NCBI GenBank assembly: GCA_003674045.1
Contig: PENC01000004.1
Location: forward strand, 248,001-312,000
From: Streptomyces griseocarneus
GTDB taxonomy: Bacteria; Actinomycetota; Actinomycetes; Streptomycetales; Streptomycetaceae
Direction of reading: 5' to 3'
Length of the DNA stretch: 64,000 nucleotides
Shown: piece by piece, positions 36,116 through 44,926 of the stretch
Position numbering within the stretch: position 1 is the first letter of the stretch
How the letters are laid out: every line of letters begins with the position of its first letter
Notes under the pieces: generated by a model
What the model was told of the DNA's origin: nothing
Database searches by the model: none
The model's input: only the letters and a program-made list of their open reading frames with translations
Program-made: the position numbers and the translations under genes

Positions 36116-37243
36116 TCAGGACGGTTCGGCCGGTGTGGTCTGGCGGATGGTGATGACGCGGTCCGCCAGGTGGAGGGTGGCCGCCTCCGGGTCCGTGTAG
36201 TGGAGGAGGCGGTGGCCCCTGACGACCGCTACGACGAGGTCTTCGCAGTCGCGTGGGGAGCTGCCCGCCTCGGGGCGGGTGACGGGGCGTTCGACGACGT
36301 CGAGGCCGTTGCCGTAGGTGAGCAGGTCCTCCAGGACCGAGCCGACGTTCGGGCTGACCATCGACATGCCGAGCAGGCGGCCCGCCGAGCTGGAGCTGGT
36401 CACCACCGTATTGGCGCCGCTCTGCCGCAGCAGTGGCACGTTCTCGTCCTCCCGGACGGCGACCACGATGGTGGCCTGCTTGTTGAGCTGCCGCGCGGTG
36501 AGGGTCACCAGGGCCGCGGTGTCGTCCCGCTCGGTGCAGATCACGACCTGCGAGGCGCGCGGCAGCTCGGCGCGCTGGAGGGTCTCGGAGCGGGTCGCGT
36601 CGCCCAGGACGCCCACCAGGCCGTCGGCCGACGCGGCGTCGACGACCTTCTTCTGCGGGTCGACCACGACGATCTTCTCCTTGGGCTTGCCCTGCCCGAT
36701 GAGGGTCTCGATCGCGTGCCTGCCCTTCGTCCCGTATCCGACGACGACGGTGTGTTCGCGCATACGCGACCTCCAGCGGTGGACGCGCACTTGCTGGCGC
36801 GTCCGTTCGGTCAGGACTTCCAAGGTGGTTCCCACGAGGATGATCAGAAAGAGCACGCGCAACGGCGTGATCACGAAGATATTCGTCAGCCTCGCCCCGT
36901 CGCTCACGGGTGTGATGTCGCCGTAGCCCGTCGTCGACAGCGTGACCGTGGCGTAGTAGGCGGCGTCCAGGAATCCGACCCGCCCGTCGGCGTTGTCGTG
37001 GTAGCCCGCGCGGTCCGTGTAGACCAGCAGGGTCGTGGTGGCGAGCACCACCAGGGCCATCACGAGCCGCCGCAGCACTTGCCACAGCGGGGCGGCGGGG
37101 TTCTGCACCGGCATGACGATGGAGCGTCCGGCCTCGGCGTCGTCCTCCGCCTCGCCCCGGGTGCGCCGCCGGAACAGCGACCGGACGAGCGATTTCCGGG
37201 TCGGTGTTCTTCGGATGTCCGGGCGCTCCGATTTTGTTGCCAT
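36116..37243 (-). CDS. Two-TM potassium channel with RCK (TrkA-N) domain
   Basis: Ion channel with a selectivity filter TTGYGD at residues 104-109 between two membrane helices (about 56-75 and 120-141), and a cytoplasmic RCK domain beginning HTVVVGYGTKGRHAIETL with nucleotide-binding motif, then a C-terminal TrkA-C-like region. 375 residues. The ATG at 37243 is chosen over an in-frame upstream start at 37264. Divergent from the quinone oxidoreductase, with a 50-nt shared promoter region. Confidence 0.9.
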   Translation of the reverse strand: MATKSERPDIRRTPTRKSLVRSLFRRRTRGEAEDDAEAGRSIVMPVQNPAAPLWQVLRRLVMALVVLATTTLLVYTDRAGYHDNADGRVGFLDAAYYATVTLSTTGYGDITPVSDGARLTNIFVITPLRVLFLIILVGTTLEVLTERTRQQVRVHRWRSRMREHTVVVGYGTKGRHAIETLIGQGKPKEKIVVVDPQKKVVDAASADGLVGVLGDATRSETLQRAELPRASQVVICTERDDTAALVTLTARQLNKQATIVVAVREDENVPLLRQSGANTVVTSSSSAGRLLGMSMVSPNVGSVLEDLLTYGNGLDVVERPVTRPEAGSSPRDCEDLVVAVVRGHRLLHYTDPEAATLHLADRVITIRQTTPAEPS

Positions 37244-37280
37244 GCGTCCATGTTCCGTGATCACGGGTGTGACCCGGGAG

Positions 37281-37286
37281 TAGCCT
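37281..37286 (+). promoter_or_regulatory. -10 box TAGCCT, leaderless start of the oxidoreductase
   Basis: TAGCCT ends 7 nt before the ATG at 37294. Confidence 0.6.
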
Positions 37287-37293
37287 CGCGCGC

Positions 37294-38271
37294 ATGCATG
37301 CCATCACGATTCCTGAATTCGGCGGTCCCGAAGCTCTCGTCTGGGCCGAGGTGCCCGATCCCGTTCCCGGCGGCGGGGAGGTTCTGGTCGAGGTCGTCGC
37401 CAGTGCGGTCAACCGCGCCGACGTCATGCAGCGCAAGGGTTTCTACCCACCGCCGTCCGGTGCCCCCCTGTATCCCGGCCTGGAGTGCTCGGGGCGCATC
37501 GCCGCGCTGGGACCGGGGGTGAGCGGCTGGGCGGTCGGCGACGAGGTGTGCGCGCTGCTCGCGGGCGGTGGTTACGCGGAGAAGGTGTGCGTACCCGTCG
37601 GCCAACTGCTGCCCGTTCCCGAGGGGCTGGACCTCGCCTCGGCGGCGGCCCTGCCGGAAGTGACCGCCACGGTCTGGTCGAACGTCTTCATGGTGGCCCA
37701 CCTGCGGCCCGGCGAGACGCTGCTCGTGCACGGCGGCGGCAGTGGCATCGGCACGATGGCCGTGCAGTTGGCGAAGGCGGTCGGCGCGCGGGTCGCCGTC
37801 ACGGCGGGCAGCAAGGACAAGCTCGAACACTGCCGCGAACTGGGTGCGGACATCCTCATCGACTACCGCGAACAGGATTTTGTGGAGGAACTCCAGAAAG
37901 TCACCGGCGGGGCCGGTGCGGACGTCATCCTCGACATCGTCGGGGCGAAGTACCTGGCACGGAACGTGGAGGCCCTCGCCGTCAACGGACGGCTCGTCAT
38001 CATCGGCCTGCAGGGCGGGAGCAAGGCCGAACTGGACCTCGGCGCGCTGCTCACCAAGCGGGCCGCCGTGATGGGTACGGCCCTGCGGTCTCGGCCGCTG
38101 GCCGAGAAGGCGGCCATCATCGCGGCCGTGCGGGAGCATGTCTGGCCGCTGATTTCCGGGGGGCGGGTGCGGCCTGTCGTCGACCGGGTCCTGCCGATGC
38201 GGTCTGCGCCGGAGGCGCATCGGGTGGTGGAGGAGGGCTCGCATGTGGGGAAGGTGCTGCTGACGGTTTGA
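37294..38271 (+). CDS. NAD(P)H:quinone oxidoreductase, zinc-independent MDR family
   Basis: 325 residues, medium-chain dehydrogenase/reductase of the quinone oxidoreductase (TP53I3-like) subgroup. N-terminal GroES-like domain (SAVNRADVMQRKGFYPPPSG), nucleotide loop VHGGGSGIGTMAVQLAK, DYREQDFVEEL and ADVILDIVGAKYL. No catalytic-zinc ligands. Leaderless by its -10 position. Electron acceptor unknown. Confidence 0.9.
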   Translation: MHAITIPEFGGPEALVWAEVPDPVPGGGEVLVEVVASAVNRADVMQRKGFYPPPSGAPLYPGLECSGRIAALGPGVSGWAVGDEVCALLAGGGYAEKVCVPVGQLLPVPEGLDLASAAALPEVTATVWSNVFMVAHLRPGETLLVHGGGSGIGTMAVQLAKAVGARVAVTAGSKDKLEHCRELGADILIDYREQDFVEELQKVTGGAGADVILDIVGAKYLARNVEALAVNGRLVIIGLQGGSKAELDLGALLTKRAAVMGTALRSRPLAEKAAIIAAVREHVWPLISGGRVRPVVDRVLPMRSAPEAHRVVEEGSHVGKVLLTV

Positions 38272-38290
38272 CCGGGGTGGGGTGCGGCTG

Positions 38291-38530
38291 GTTTTTGGCT
38301 GCGCCTACTGGGGTGCGGCTTGCGTTCCGTGCGCGGCTGCCGGCCGGTGGGGGGCTTGTCGCGCAGTTCCCCGCGCCCCTTGCGGGGCACGGCACCGGGG
38401 CTTGTCGCGCCCGCGCGGCGGAGCCGCAATGCAGCACAGTCCCGCGCCCCTTGCGGGGCACGGCACCGGGGCTTGTCGCGCCCGCGCGGCGGAGCCGTAA
38501 ACGCAGTACAGCCCCGCGCCCCTGAAGGGG
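38291..38530 (+). repeat. Dispersed intergenic repeat, copy 4, with tandem 3' modules
   Basis: GCGCCTACTGGGGTGCGGCT start, core GTCGCGCAGTTCCCCGCGCC from 38358, then two copies of a 71-bp unit (CCTTGCGGGGCACGGCACCG, then CGCGCCCGCGCGGCGGAGCC), followed by CCCCGCGCCCCTGAAGGGGC. The most elaborate copy in the window; it occupies the gene-free 38272-38560. Confidence 0.85.
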
Positions 38531-38564
38531 CCTTCGGCCCCGCCGCCCTCCGTCACCCGTGTGG

Positions 38565-38603
38565 ACGTTCGCGCGTGCCGCGCGGCACGGCACGCGCGAA
38601 CGT
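38565..38603. repeat. Perfect 16-bp inverted repeat upstream of the small surface protein gene
   Basis: ACGTTCGCGCGTGCCG (38565-38580) and its exact complement (38588-38603), loop 7 nt. Not followed by T residues. Could be an operator or a terminator of the preceding repeat-rich stretch. Confidence 0.6.
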
Positions 38604-38627
38604 GGAGGGGTGGACGGTGGAGTGCGG

Positions 38628-39146
38628 ATGGCCGTCGTGGCCGGGTCGGTGCTGGTGGCGCTCATAGTGGGGGCGCCCGGAGCGGAGGGCACCGGGCGCC
38701 CCGGACCTGGCCCCCACCGTCCACACATACGCCCCGCCCCCGGCCTCCTGCGGGCTCCCCGTGCCACCCCCACGCCCGTCCCGTCGGAGAGTGACGGGCG
38801 GCTCGCCGGGAGCACGGCAGGGGAAGGGCGTACGCATCCGGGGCGGGCCACGGAGTCCGCCGACGGGGGCGCGGACGACGCCGAGGACGCCGACACGGAC
38901 CAGGACGACCCCGACGACACGCCGTCGCCCTCGGTCAGGCTGTCGATTCCCCCGTCCCCCTGGAGGCAGGCCGACGCCGCCCGGCCGGGCCGTACGCCGC
39001 CGCCACCGGCACCGCCCCCGGACGGTTCGCGCGAATCCATGGGGTACGGGGATCACGTCATGCGGGTGCTGCCCCTGGGCACCGGAATGACCCTCACCGG
39101 TCTTGGCCTCGGCTTCTTCGCGCTGCGGCTGCGGCGCAGCCGGTGA
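38628..39146 (+). CDS. Small exported protein with C-terminal membrane anchor
   Basis: 172 residues, family not recognised. N-terminal signal-like helix (MAVVAGSVLVALIVGAPGAEG), a long Pro/Asp/Arg/Ser-rich low-complexity middle (acidic run DDAEDADTDQDDPDD), and a C-terminal hydrophobic stretch (GTGMTLTGLGLGFFALRLRR) followed by basic residues, typical of cell-surface anchors. Start ATG at 38628 has GGTGGAG upstream. Confidence 0.55.
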   Translation: MAVVAGSVLVALIVGAPGAEGTGRPGPGPHRPHIRPAPGLLRAPRATPTPVPSESDGRLAGSTAGEGRTHPGRATESADGGADDAEDADTDQDDPDDTPSPSVRLSIPPSPWRQADAARPGRTPPPPAPPPDGSRESMGYGDHVMRVLPLGTGMTLTGLGLGFFALRLRRSR

Positions 39147-39280
39147 GTGCAGCCGGTGAGCACAGGGCGTAGGCATGAAGTGAACGGCGCGCGGAGTGAA
39201 AAAGGGGCGCGCGAGTAGGCGCTTGGCACGGTGGATCAGGCGTGTACGGGGGCATCACCAGGGGGAAATCACATGTGCGA

Positions 39281-39286
39281 GAGAAT
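39281..39286 (+). promoter_or_regulatory. Weak -10 box GAGAAT, possible leaderless start of bpa
   Basis: Six nucleotides separate GAGAAT from the ATG at 39293. First base deviates from consensus. Confidence 0.3.
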
Positions 39287-39292
39287 GGCGGC

Positions 39293-39853
39293 ATGGAGAT
39301 GCCGAGGAACGAACGGTCGCAGGAGAGCCCGCAGGTCCTGATCGTAGGTCCGGACGGCATGGCTCTCGGTAACACCAGCCCCGGGGGCGGGGAGGGTGAC
39401 GACGAGTCGCGCGAGGTCCCGGTGACGGAGATGGTCGAACAGCCCGCGAAGGTCATGCGCATCGGCAGCATGATCAAGCAGCTGCTGGAGGAGGTCCGCG
39501 CCGCTCCTCTCGACGAGGCGAGCCGCGTGCGCCTCAGGGAGATCCACCACAGCTCCGTGAAGGAGCTGGAGGACGGTCTGGCCCCGGAGCTCGTGGAGGA
39601 GCTGGAGCGGCTGTCCCTCCCCTTCACGGACGAGACGATCCCCACCGAGGCCGAACTGCGGATCGCGCAGGCACAGTTGGTCGGCTGGCTCGAGGGGCTC
39701 TTCCACGGGATCCAGACCACGCTGTTCGCGCAGCAGATGGCCGCGCGGGCACAGCTGGAGCAGATGCGCCGTGCCCTGCCCGCAGGGGTCATGGGGGACG
39801 ACGACGAGGACCACCACCCGCACGGCGGAGCCCGCTCCGGTCCGTACCTCTGA
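39293..39853 (+). CDS. bpa: Bacterial proteasome activator Bpa/PafE
   Basis: ATP-independent activator that docks on the 20S proteasome and opens its gate for unfolded proteins. The 186-residue product matches PafE in its core: EMVEQPAKVMRIGSMIKQLL, RAAPLDEASRVRLREIH, PELVEELERLSLPF, AELRIAQAQLVGWLEGLFHG and QTTLFAQQMAARAQLEQMR. It ends in GPYL; mycobacterial PafE ends in GQYL, the proteasome-docking tail. Proteasome genes are not in the window. The N-terminal ~45 residues are variable. Confidence 0.92.
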   Translation: MEMPRNERSQESPQVLIVGPDGMALGNTSPGGGEGDDESREVPVTEMVEQPAKVMRIGSMIKQLLEEVRAAPLDEASRVRLREIHHSSVKELEDGLAPELVEELERLSLPFTDETIPTEAELRIAQAQLVGWLEGLFHGIQTTLFAQQMAARAQLEQMRRALPAGVMGDDDEDHHPHGGARSGPYL

Positions 39854-39898
39854 ACCTCGCCTCCGAACTTCTGAGGCCTTGCCTCAAGGCTTCACGAC

Positions 39899-39948
39899 GT
39901 GAGCCCGGAGAGGGCCGGCTGCCTCGGCCCGGCCCCCTCCGGGCTCAC
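39899..39948. terminator. Hairpin terminator between bpa and the convergent kinase
   Basis: Twenty-base arms (39899-39918 with 39929-39948), one mismatch, 10-nt loop. Contains GTGAGCCCGGAG/CTCCGGGCTCAC. Located 46 nt after bpa and 27 nt before the kinase stop; probably bidirectional. Confidence 0.7.
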
Positions 39949-39974
39949 TGCTGTTCCCGCCGTCTGCTGCCCGT

Positions 39975-41687
39975 CTACTGCGCCGGGTCGCCCGTCGACA
40001 CCGTCAGCACGAACAGGTCGCTCGGCGACTTGGGGTCGAACGGGTCGCCCTCGCGCGGCGTCTGGCTCAGGACCGTGCCCTTGCCCCAGGTGTTCTCGTT
40101 CTGCGAGTCCACCCGGTACTTCCAGCCCGCCGCCTGCAGGCACGACTTGACCGAGTCGATGTAGAAGTACGTGAAGTTGGGCGCCGACTTCTTCGACTTG
40201 TCGCTGTAGTACTCCCAGGCCTTGGTGCACTTCTCCGGGTCGATCGTCTTCGTCTTGTCGCCTTCCTTGTGCTGCGACTTGGAGACGTCGGAACCGCCCG
40301 AGGTGCCACCGGAACCCGAACCGCCGGATCCGCCCGTGGCACCGGCCGCCGCCGGGGCCTGGGACGACTTGCCGTTGGCCGCGTCCTTGGAGCCGCTGCC
40401 GTTCAGCGTGATCGCCGCGATCACGCCGATGACCGCGAGCACGGCGACGACGGCGGAGCCGATGAGCACGGGCTTGTTGCTCCTGCCGCCGCCGGAGGAC
40501 GGCGCGGGGGCCGGGGCCGTCGCGTACGGAGGGGGCGTTCCAGGGCCGCTCTGGCCGCTCTGGAAGGGCTGGGCGGGGGTCTGGTAGCCCTGGGGGCCCG
40601 GCGGGGGCGTGGAAGGCCCGTAGCCGCCGTTGTAGGGGCTCTGCTGCGCGGCGTACGGCTGCGGCGGCTGGTACGGCGTCTGCACGGCCTGCGGACCCGG
40701 CGCGGGCGGCGCCTGCTGATCCACCGGCGGGAAGACGGCCGAGCTCACGCCCGCCCCGCTGCGCGGTGCAGGAGCGCCCGAGACGATGGCCGGCGAGGCC
40801 GCGGACTGGGCGGTGCCCACCACGCGCGCGCACTCGTCCCGCATGGACTCGGCGTTCGGGAAGCGCTCGTTCGGGTTCTTCTTCAGGGCCCGCGCGACGA
40901 GCGCGTCGACGGCCGGCGGGATCGACCGGTTGATCGTGGAGGGCGCGACCGGCTCCTCCTGGACGTGCGCGTACGCGATGGCCAGGGGGGAGTCCGCGTC
41001 GAACGGCAGCCGTCCGGTCAGCAGCTCGAAGAGCATGATGCCGACCGAGTAGAGGTCGGAGCGGGCGTCCACGCCACGCCCGAGCGCCTGCTCGGGCGAG
41101 AGGTACTGCGGGGTGCCGACGACCATGCCGGTCTGCGTCATGGAGGTCACGCCGGACTGCATGGCCCGCGCGATGCCGAAGTCCATGACCTTGACCACGT
41201 TGCGCTTCGTGACCATCACGTTGCCGGGCTTGATGTCCCGGTGGACGAGCCCCATCTCGTGGCTGACCTCGAGGGCCGCCAGCACGTCGGCGGTGACCTT
41301 CAGCGCCTTCTCGGTGGGCATCGCGCCGTACTGCCGGATGTCGGCGTCGAGCACGGAGCGCAGCGGCTGGCCCTCGACGTACTCCATGACGATGTACGGC
41401 ATGGTCGACCCGTCCAGGTCGTCCTCGCCCGTATCGAATACCGAGACGATGTTGGTGTGTGTGAGCTTGGCGACGGCCTGGGCCTCGCGCCGGAAGCGCT
41501 CGCGGAAGGACGCCTCGCGCCCGAGCTCCGTGTGCAGGGTCTTGATGGCGACCTGGCGGTCCAGAACGGAGTCGTAGGCCAGGTGCACGGAGGCCATGCC
41601 GCCTTCACCCAGGAGGTCGCGGAGCTGATAGCGGCCGCGCCCGACCGACCTGCCCGCATAACGGCCCTGCGCGCCGTCCTGGCTCAT
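39975..41687 (-). CDS. Serine/threonine protein kinase with C-terminal extracellular domain
   Basis: 570 residues. N-terminal Hanks-type kinase: GEGGMASVHLAY loop, Lys49 in VAIKTL, HRDIKPGN catalytic loop, DFG, TPQYLSPEQA. Then a Pro/Gly/Tyr/Gln-rich juxtamembrane linker, one membrane helix (VLIGSAVVAVLAVIGVIAAI), and an extracytoplasmic part with a single PASTA-like region (CLQAAGWKYRVDSQNENTWG and GTVLSQTPREGD). The ATG at 41687 is chosen. Divergent from the next kinase with a shared region of about 300 nt. Confidence 0.92.
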   Translation of the reverse strand: MSQDGAQGRYAGRSVGRGRYQLRDLLGEGGMASVHLAYDSVLDRQVAIKTLHTELGREASFRERFRREAQAVAKLTHTNIVSVFDTGEDDLDGSTMPYIVMEYVEGQPLRSVLDADIRQYGAMPTEKALKVTADVLAALEVSHEMGLVHRDIKPGNVMVTKRNVVKVMDFGIARAMQSGVTSMTQTGMVVGTPQYLSPEQALGRGVDARSDLYSVGIMLFELLTGRLPFDADSPLAIAYAHVQEEPVAPSTINRSIPPAVDALVARALKKNPNERFPNAESMRDECARVVGTAQSAASPAIVSGAPAPRSGAGVSSAVFPPVDQQAPPAPGPQAVQTPYQPPQPYAAQQSPYNGGYGPSTPPPGPQGYQTPAQPFQSGQSGPGTPPPYATAPAPAPSSGGGRSNKPVLIGSAVVAVLAVIGVIAAITLNGSGSKDAANGKSSQAPAAAGATGGSGGSGSGGTSGGSDVSKSQHKEGDKTKTIDPEKCTKAWEYYSDKSKKSAPNFTYFYIDSVKSCLQAAGWKYRVDSQNENTWGKGTVLSQTPREGDPFDPKSPSDLFVLTVSTGDPAQ

Positions 41688-41986
41688 TGTTCCGCTTCCC
41701 CCTTGGCGCTCGGCCTGCTGTACTGGTCCGGCCTGGGCCGGTGCCACCGATGGATCCCGGCCAAGTCTGCCCCAGGGCGCGGGCACGTCAAGCCACGTGC
41801 CCGTTCCGTGACGGGATGCGCGACAAGCCGTCACGGGATTTGCCTTGCTCACGCCCGTACGGGTTTGATAGCGCGTCCATCCCGGACCGGCGCGCGGCCT
41901 GGAGCCTGTAGCGTGCCTTAGCGGAAGACCGTTTTCCCCGCGCAGCGCCACCCACGCGCCGCGGCCAGACACGACGGCGAGGACTG
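41688..41986. other. Divergent promoter region of two kinase genes
   Basis: 299 nt between divergent starts. A TAGCGT at about 41909-41914 is a possible -10 for the plus-strand kinase about 73 nt upstream of its start; no confident -35. No gene seen. Confidence 0.4.
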
Positions 41987-43588
41987 ATGGCACAGACGCA
42001 GAGCGCCCAGGGTCCATCCGACCCTGACGCCAACGGGGGCGGTATGCCCGATGTGCCTGAAATGTGGGGTAACCGCGGGCTGGTCGGCGACGGCCGTTAC
42101 CGCCTCACCCACCGGCTCGGGCGCGGCGGCATGGCGGAGGTGTTCGCCGCCGAGGACGTGCGCCTCGGGCGCACGGTCGCGGTGAAGCTGCTCCGCTCCG
42201 ATCTCGCCGAGGACCCGGTGTCCAAGGCGCGCTTCACCCGCGAGGCACAGTCGGTCGCCGGGCTGAACCACCACGCGGTGGTCGCCGTCTACGACTCCGG
42301 CGAGGACCAGGTCGGCCGCAGCGTCGTGCCGTACATCGTCATGGAGTTGGTTGAAGGTCGCACTATTCGCGACCTGTTGCTCAACGCCGAGGCGCCCCCG
42401 CCCGAGCAGGCGCTCATCATCGTCTCCGGGGTGCTGGAGGCGCTGGCCTACAGCCACGCGCACGGCATCGTCCACCGTGACATCAAGCCCGCGAACGTCA
42501 TCATCACGAACACGGGCGCGGTCAAGGTCATGGACTTCGGTATCGCCCGTGCCCTGCACGGCGCGCAGTCGACCATGACGCAGACCGGCATGGTGATGGG
42601 CACGCCGCAGTACCTCTCGCCCGAGCAGGCGCTCGGCAAGACGGTCGACGCGCGCTCGGACCTCTACGCGACCGGCTGCCTGCTGTACGAACTGCTGGCG
42701 CTCCGTCCGCCGTTCACCGGCGAGACGCCGCTTTCGGTGGTCTACCAGCACGTCCAGGACAACCCCGTACCCCCGTCGCAGGTGCTCGGCAGCGTGCCCG
42801 CGGAGCTCGACGGGCTGGTCGTGCGTTCCCTCGCGAAGGACCCGGACGACCGGTTCCAGAGCGCCGAGGAAATGCGCGGCATGGTGCAGTACGCACTCCA
42901 GATGCTGCAAGAGGGCGGTGCCCACACCGGCTCCTGGAGCACCGGCCCGGTGGCCCACGCCACGGCCGCCACGCAGGCCCTCGGCATGGGCGGGGGCATG
43001 GCGGGCACCACCGCCATGCCGCACCCCATGCACGGCAACACCTCGCAGCAGCCGCTCCTGCCGCCCCGCAACGGCGACGACGGCGGTTTCGACGGCTACG
43101 GCGGCGGCTACGGGGGCGATGGCGGCCGGGGTCGCGGAGGCGGCGGCAAGGGCAAGATGGTGCTCGTCGCGGTGCTCGCGGTGCTCGCGGTCCTGGCGGG
43201 TGTCGTGTACGCCGTGAAGGGGCTGAACACCGGCAACGGGGGCGACGCCTCGACGGACAAGCACTCCGTCGCGCCCTCGACCTCCAGCTCTCCCTCCAGC
43301 TCCGATTCGCCGAGCCCGCAGCGTTCCCACAAGACGGGCGGCGAGGGCCGCGAGCGGGAGACGACCGGCGGGAACGACGAGCCGAATCCCGACTCGTCCT
43401 GGGGCCGTCACTCGAAGCCCCCGACGACCAACCCGTCGACTCCCACCTCGGCCGGCCCGTCGGGGGACACCAACCCCTCGACCAAGCCGTCGGAGGGCGG
43501 CGACAGCAAGCCGTCGCACGACACGGGCTCGCCGCAGGGCCAGACCGGCGGCAGCAACACGATCCCGGGCATCACGGGCGGCAACTGA
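41987..43588 (+). CDS. Serine/threonine protein kinase with Ser/Pro-rich extracellular tail
   Basis: 533 residues. Kinase domain with GRGGMAEVF loop, Lys67, HRDIKPANVI, DFG and TPQYLSPEQALGK. After the kinase come a Gly/Tyr-rich stretch, a membrane helix (MVLVAVLAVLAVLAGVVYA) and a Ser/Thr/Pro/Gly-rich, probably disordered, extracytoplasmic tail without a PASTA domain. Preceded by a GAGGA site. Ends 22 nt before a hairpin terminator. Confidence 0.92.
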   Translation: MAQTQSAQGPSDPDANGGGMPDVPEMWGNRGLVGDGRYRLTHRLGRGGMAEVFAAEDVRLGRTVAVKLLRSDLAEDPVSKARFTREAQSVAGLNHHAVVAVYDSGEDQVGRSVVPYIVMELVEGRTIRDLLLNAEAPPPEQALIIVSGVLEALAYSHAHGIVHRDIKPANVIITNTGAVKVMDFGIARALHGAQSTMTQTGMVMGTPQYLSPEQALGKTVDARSDLYATGCLLYELLALRPPFTGETPLSVVYQHVQDNPVPPSQVLGSVPAELDGLVVRSLAKDPDDRFQSAEEMRGMVQYALQMLQEGGAHTGSWSTGPVAHATAATQALGMGGGMAGTTAMPHPMHGNTSQQPLLPPRNGDDGGFDGYGGGYGGDGGRGRGGGGKGKMVLVAVLAVLAVLAGVVYAVKGLNTGNGGDASTDKHSVAPSTSSSPSSSDSPSPQRSHKTGGEGRERETTGGNDEPNPDSSWGRHSKPPTTNPSTPTSAGPSGDTNPSTKPSEGGDSKPSHDTGSPQGQTGGSNTIPGITGGN

Positions 43589-43609
43589 CACGCCCCGGAG
43601 GGACCGTCC

Positions 43610-43642
43610 GAGCCCGCTTCCCTTCGACAGGGAGGCGGGCTC
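43610..43642. terminator. Hairpin terminator between kinase and phosphotransferase
   Basis: 14-bp stem with one G-T pair (43610-43623 with 43629-43642), 5-nt loop TCGAC. Lies between convergent genes. Confidence 0.7.
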
Positions 43643-43684
43643 AGTCGTGTGTACGGGCCGCCGCGTGCCCTGGTCCGTGCGGGC

Positions 43685-44911
43685 TCAGTCCGTGAAGGCG
43701 GCGCGTACCGACTCGTACGTCCGCGTCCACCACACGGCCAGGGCCGCCGAGGCCGGGAAGCCCGGGTCGGCGCGGTGGTCGCCCAGCTGGTAGCGCCAGC
43801 GCAGCATCCAGAAGTCGTTCAGCCGCTCCCACCACACCCGGTGCACGGCGGCCGCCAGTTCGGCCCGGCAGGCGCCGGAAGCACGCCGGTACGCGCGCGC
43901 GTAGGGGCGTATTTTGGCCAGATCCAGCGTGCCGTCGGGCCGCAGGAAGAAGATCACCGCCGCGCGGACGGCCTCCTCGGCGCGGGGCTGGACGCCCAGC
44001 CGGTCCCAGTCGATGATCGCGGCGGGTTCGCCGCCCCGGTACAGCAGGTTCAGCGGGTGGAAGTCGCCGTGCACCCAGCCGAGGGCGGGCGCCGCGGCGG
44101 GGCGCCGGTGCGCGTGGAGCTCCAGCAGGGCGCGGCGTTCGACGAGCCGGTGCTCGGCGAGCTCGTCGAAGGAGTCGCGGGGCCGCCGCCGGATGCGCGC
44201 GAGGAGCTCTTCGATGAGGTCGTAGGTGTCCTGGGGGTCGGCGGAGACGTCCTGCATCGCCCCTCTGGGGCCCTGGAGGCGCTCTTCCGGGCCCGGTGGC
44301 CACCCGAGTCCTCCCGGGCGCGCAGAAGCCCCTCCAGGGGCCTTCTCGGGATCTTCCGGCCGCTCTTCCGGTTGTTCCTCCGGGCAGACCTTCGCCAGAC
44401 AGGTGTGCACCTGGCCGAGGAGGGTGCCCAGGCGGCGGGACTGGGCGCGGGTCAGCTCGCCACCGTCGTGGTGGCGGCCGTCCACCCAGGGGTGCAGGGC
44501 GTAGCAGCGGCCGTCCAGGACGGTGACCGTGGAGCCCTCGTCGTCCGCGACGGGCGGGGCGACGGGCAGGCCGAGCGCCGCCAGCCGCAGCGTCACGCCG
44601 TGCTGGCGGGTGATGGTCGCGTGGTCGCCGTCGAGGTGGTGCTTGAGGAAGAAGTTCCCGCGGGTGGTGGTCAGGCGGTAGCCGCGGTTGAGCAGGCCCT
44701 CGGACAGGGGTACGCAGGCCAGGGGCGCGCCCGCGTCGCCGTAGCGCTCCAGGAGCGCGTACAGCGTGCCGCTGTCCGGGACGTCCGGGTCCGGGGAGCC
44801 GCGGAGGTCCGGGGCGCCGTGCCCGCCGTCCGACACCCGAAGTCCGCCGTCCCCGCCGATTCCGCTGTGAACGGGAGAGGTGACGAGCGGGGAGACAAGT
44901 GAGCGCGGCAC
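43685..44911 (-). CDS. Aminoglycoside phosphotransferase-family kinase
   Basis: 408-residue APH/choline-kinase-fold protein. Brenner motif HGDFHPLNLLY, IIDWDRLG metal-binding motif, and a substrate region that resembles homoserine-kinase-like members. A low-complexity Glu/Pro/Gly insert of about 40 residues lies near residues 175-220 (44240-44345) and is bounded in DNA by a 9-bp inverted repeat CCCTGGAGG. Substrate unknown. GTG at 44911, leaderless by TAACAT 7 nt upstream on the minus strand. Confidence 0.85.
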   Translation of the reverse strand: MPRSLVSPLVTSPVHSGIGGDGGLRVSDGGHGAPDLRGSPDPDVPDSGTLYALLERYGDAGAPLACVPLSEGLLNRGYRLTTTRGNFFLKHHLDGDHATITRQHGVTLRLAALGLPVAPPVADDEGSTVTVLDGRCYALHPWVDGRHHDGGELTRAQSRRLGTLLGQVHTCLAKVCPEEQPEERPEDPEKAPGGASARPGGLGWPPGPEERLQGPRGAMQDVSADPQDTYDLIEELLARIRRRPRDSFDELAEHRLVERRALLELHAHRRPAAAPALGWVHGDFHPLNLLYRGGEPAAIIDWDRLGVQPRAEEAVRAAVIFFLRPDGTLDLAKIRPYARAYRRASGACRAELAAAVHRVWWERLNDFWMLRWRYQLGDHRADPGFPASAALAVWWTRTYESVRAAFTD

Positions 44912-44918
44912 GCTCCAA

Positions 44919-44924
44919 ATGTTA
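44919..44924 (-). promoter_or_regulatory. -10 box TAACAT, leaderless start of the phosphotransferase
   Basis: On the minus strand TAACAT ends 7 nt before the GTG at 44911. Confidence 0.6.
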
Positions 44925-44926
44925 GA

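Noticed and set aside
38372..38530. CRISPR-like array
   Set aside because: Only two tandem units of 71 bp without regular short repeats and unique spacers, and no cas genes.
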